The position numbers and the translations under genes were made by a program. A stretch of DNA of 64,000 nucleotides from an uncultured Planctomycetia bacterium (GTDB lineage: Bacteria; Planctomycetota; Phycisphaerae; Phycisphaerales; SM1A02): NCBI GenBank assembly GCA_937871505.1, contig CALMPF010000018.1, positions 53,580-117,579 on the forward strand. The letters are read 5' to 3'. Within the stretch, counting starts at the first letter, position 1; the number at the start of each line of letters is the position of its first letter. Shown piece by piece: positions 62,312 to 64,000 of this stretch. Under the pieces are notes generated by a model. It had not been told where the DNA came from. It worked only from the letters and a program-made list of their open reading frames with translations, and ran no database searches.

Positions 62312-63184
62312 ATGTCCAGCCGATCCCTCATGTCCATCGCCCTCCCCGCCCTGCGTCGCGCCTCCCTCGCCTGCCTGCTCGCATCCGCCGTCGCGGGCCT
62401 CGGAAGCGCAGAGAGCGTCGTCCTCGTCGCGGACCGCGACAACACGCTCATCGAGGACGAGCTGCCGCTGAGCCTCGGGCTCGCCTACGACATCTTCACG
62501 GGACGCGTCGGTGCCAATGGCGGTGGCACACGGCGCCGCGGACTGCTCCGCTTCGACGTGGCGGATGCCGTCCCGCCGGGCGCAACGGTCACCTCTGCGG
62601 TGCTCCGGCTGTACATGTCGCAGGGCAACGGAACTCAGAACACCGCGATCAAGCGTCTGCTCGCCGACTGGGGGGAGGGCGACTCCTTCGCCTTCGGCGG
62701 CGCGGGGGCGCCCGCCGAGCCTGGCGACGCGACCTGGGTTCACACCTTCTTCCCCGGGCAGTCGTGGGCGACGCCGGGCGGCGACTTCGTCGCCGTCGCC
62801 AGCGCGACGCGTCTGGTCGGGGGCCCCGGCTTCTACACGTGGGGATCAAGCGCTGCGATGGTGGCGGACGTCCAGGGCTGGCTGGACGCCCCAGCTTCGA
62901 ACTTCGGCTGGCTCGTCCAAGGCAACGAAGCTGCGCAGCAGACGGCCAAGAAGTTCGCCAGCCGTCAGTCGCCCAACGCGAGCCTCCGGCCCACGCTGAC
63001 CGTCGAGTTCACGCCGCCGCCGGTGTGCCTCCCCGCCGACCTGGACTGCGACGGCGCCGTCGACGGTGCCGACCTCGGCCTGCTGCTGGCAGGCTGGGGC
63101 GCTCCGGGACCGGCCGACCTCGATGGGAGCGGCACGGTGGATGGCGGCGATCTCGGTCTGCTGCTCGCCGCGTGGACGCGTTGA
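62312..63184 (+). CDS. secreted DNRLRE-domain protein with dockerin-like repeats
   Basis: The 290-aa protein has a signal peptide (RRASLACLLASAVAGLGSA). A DNRLRE-type beta-sandwich follows (VADRDNTLIEDELPLSLGLA; RRGLLRFDVADAVPPGATVT; AVLRLYM; TLTVEF). Two dockerin-like repeats end the protein (DCDGAVDGADLGLLLAGWG and DGSGTVDGGDLGLLLAAW). DNRLRE domains are exported adhesive or carbohydrate-associated modules. The C-terminal repeats match those of the protein at 40494, so the two probably share a sorting route or anchor. A decayed repeat element begins within six bases of the TGA. Confidence 0.9.
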   Translation: MSSRSLMSIALPALRRASLACLLASAVAGLGSAESVVLVADRDNTLIEDELPLSLGLAYDIFTGRVGANGGGTRRRGLLRFDVADAVPPGATVTSAVLRLYMSQGNGTQNTAIKRLLADWGEGDSFAFGGAGAPAEPGDATWVHTFFPGQSWATPGGDFVAVASATRLVGGPGFYTWGSSAAMVADVQGWLDAPASNFGWLVQGNEAAQQTAKKFASRQSPNASLRPTLTVEFTPPPVCLPADLDCDGAVDGADLGLLLAGWGAPGPADLDGSGTVDGGDLGLLLAAWTR

Positions 63185-63189
63185 CACCG

Positions 63190-63372
63190 CAGCGCTGGAA
63201 CGCGTCGTCGCGAGGCCGCTCGGGGCGGCTTCTGGCAAGGAGAAGCGAAGGCATCGGGCCGACGGCGTAGCCGCAGTGCTACGTCGAGGCCCGAAGCCGA
63301 GCTGCGACGCCGCCAGAATGCCGCATCCGGGCGGCCGCAGCAGACGAGGTCCAGCGCTGGAGTGTGAAGGGG
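63190..63372 (-). repeat. MITE/REP-like element, copy 6 (degenerate, minus)
   Basis: The minus strand matches the element along its length with many changes: GCAAGGAGAAGCGAAG (plus strand 63235), GAGCTGCGACGCCGCCAGAA (63299) and GCGCTGGAGTGTGAA at the end (63353). It starts just after the stop of the dockerin-like gene. Confidence 0.65.
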
Positions 63373-63492
63373 GCCGCACTCGGACGAGTCCAGGGCGCCG
63401 CCGAGTCGGAAGGGGGCTGTCGCCGCGGGTGCGGAAGCGCCGCCGCAGCGCGCGTCCGCGCCCGCCCAGCCGCATGAGCGAAGCCGGCATCG

Positions 63493-63701
63493 AGCACTCC
63501 AGCGCCCCCTGTCTCCTGTTGCGGCGTCCTGCTGCGGCGTCCGGAAGCGGCGTTCTGCTGCGTCGAAGCTCGCAGCTCGTTTGATCGATGGGTGCTTGAT
63601 TGCCCGCAGCGGGGCCACCGGCGCCCCATCTGCTTCGCTTCTCCTTGCAGAACATCCGCTTCCAACCGCCTCGCGACGGACCCAAGGGGCGCTGGAGTGC
63701 T
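63493..63701 (+). repeat. MITE/REP-like element, copy 4 (complete)
   Basis: This 209-bp copy has both termini, AGCACTCCAGCGCCCC and GGGGCGCTGGAGTGCT. It differs from copy 2 by a short duplication (GCGGCGTCCTGCT) and point changes. It carries the internal pairs GGAAGCGGCGTTCTGC/GCAGAACATCCGCTTCC and GATGGGTGC/GCGCCCCATC. It lies in opposite orientation to copy 6. Confidence 0.88.
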
Positions 63702-63737
63702 CAGCGGTCCGCGAAGCGCCTTGAGTTGAGGAGGGCC

Positions 63738-63860
63738 GGTCGGGGAACTGGTCGGGAAACTGGTCGGGCAACTCGTCGCGCAACTGGTCGCGCAACTGGT
63801 CGCGCAAGTGGGTGGGCGACCGGGTGGGCAACTCGTCGGGCACTCGGGCGAGGAGCTGGT
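63738..63860 (+). repeat. 12-bp tandem repeat (GCGCAACTGGTC)
   Basis: About nine degenerate units of G(C/G)GnAACTGGTC lie head to tail. The unit is the reverse complement of that at 43328 with small changes. No gene overlaps it. Confidence 0.85.
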
Positions 63861-63950
63861 TCGGGGCACTTCCGGGACGCGGGTGCGGGGCGCTTCCAAG
63901 ACGCTGGTCAGGGCTGGAGTGCGCGGCGGGGTTTCTTTGCGCTCGCCTAG

Positions 63951-64000
63951 CACTACAGCGCCCCTTACTCCCGTTGACAACGCCTCATGCCGGCGAGGCG
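63951..64000 (+). repeat. start of another MITE/REP-like copy (runs off the window)
   Basis: TAG, then AGCACTACAGCGCCCC-like terminus and TTACTCCCGTTG follow the left end of the element with several differences. The rest is outside the window. Confidence 0.5.

Noticed and set aside
63493..63701. Conserved short open frames on the minus strand of each repeat element
   Set aside because: They look alike (CKEKRSRWGAGG) only because the DNA copies are alike; frames break between copies, starts vary and no codon bias or promoter supports them.
63738..63860. Possible CRISPR array or iteron origin
   Set aside because: No spacers, no rep gene and units degenerate; kept only as a tandem repeat.

Overview
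The window is very GC-rich bacterial chromosome with dense coding on both strands. It most likely comes from a planctomycete of the Phycisphaerae/Phycisphaerales type. The evidence is: (i) two secreted proteins ending in paired dockerin-like repeats of the form DxxGDGxVDGADLGxLLxxWG, (ii) an ECF sigma factor of the planctomycete type, (iii) a membrane protein with a CxxCGHDLR...CxxCG zinc ribbon, common in this phylum, and (iv) few Shine-Dalgarno sites. This is family-level recognition by eye, not a database result.

Layout. 1-5 kb: 5' end of a Kef-type antiporter, a zinc alcohol dehydrogenase, an FeS photolyase/cryptochrome, a SYLF lipoprotein, tRNA-Pro(TGG) and an isolated nuoA. 5-10 kb (minus strand): xylulokinase with a xylose-isomerase-like protein, then a metal-related set (Cys-rich secreted protein, HMA lipoprotein, outer-membrane transporter-like protein). 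10-13 kb: NfsA-type nitroreductase and a ClC H+/Cl- antiporter. 13-22 kb (minus): leuS, folC, galK, a secreted helical protein and a SpoU rRNA methyltransferase, with mgtE divergent. 23.8-33 kb (minus): a long co-directional run of DCC protein, small membrane protein, TgpA-like transglutaminase, DUF58 protein, lipoprotein, DUF2007 protein, an unknown 505-aa protein and pabB. 33-40 kb (plus except HIT): ppdK, ECF sigma factor, HIT protein, nadC and birA. 40-46.5 kb: secreted proteins of unknown role, one with dockerin-like repeats, and a nitroreductase. 46.6-49 kb: ParA and a VanZ-like protein. 49-52.5 kb: a translationally coupled lipoprotein-TolC-multicopper oxidase operon. 52.5-62 kb: NeuC-like epimerase, unknown proteins, threonine aldolase, upp, a solitary beta-class DNA methyltransferase coupled to an esterase, and a YqaA/DedA membrane protein. 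62-64 kb: a DNRLRE/dockerin-like secreted protein followed by a non-coding repeat cluster.

Three patterns cut across the genes. First, a roughly 180-210 bp non-coding element with terminal inverted repeats (AGCACTCCAGCGCCCC at the left) and an internally nested palindrome occurs in four recognisable copies plus several decayed ones, almost always between genes. It looks like a MITE or a large REP-type hairpin. Second, about 17 genes have a TACNCT-like -10 hexamer ending only 5-9 nt before the start codon, which predicts leaderless mRNAs. Two divergent gene pairs appear to share overlapping -10 boxes. Third, degenerate 9-15 bp tandem repeats, often with a 12-bp unit, occur between genes and inside gene ends. 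There they create low-complexity protein tails or heads in FolC, PPDK, the nitroreductase and the multicopper oxidase.

No rRNA, CRISPR array, prophage, transposase or replication origin was recognised.
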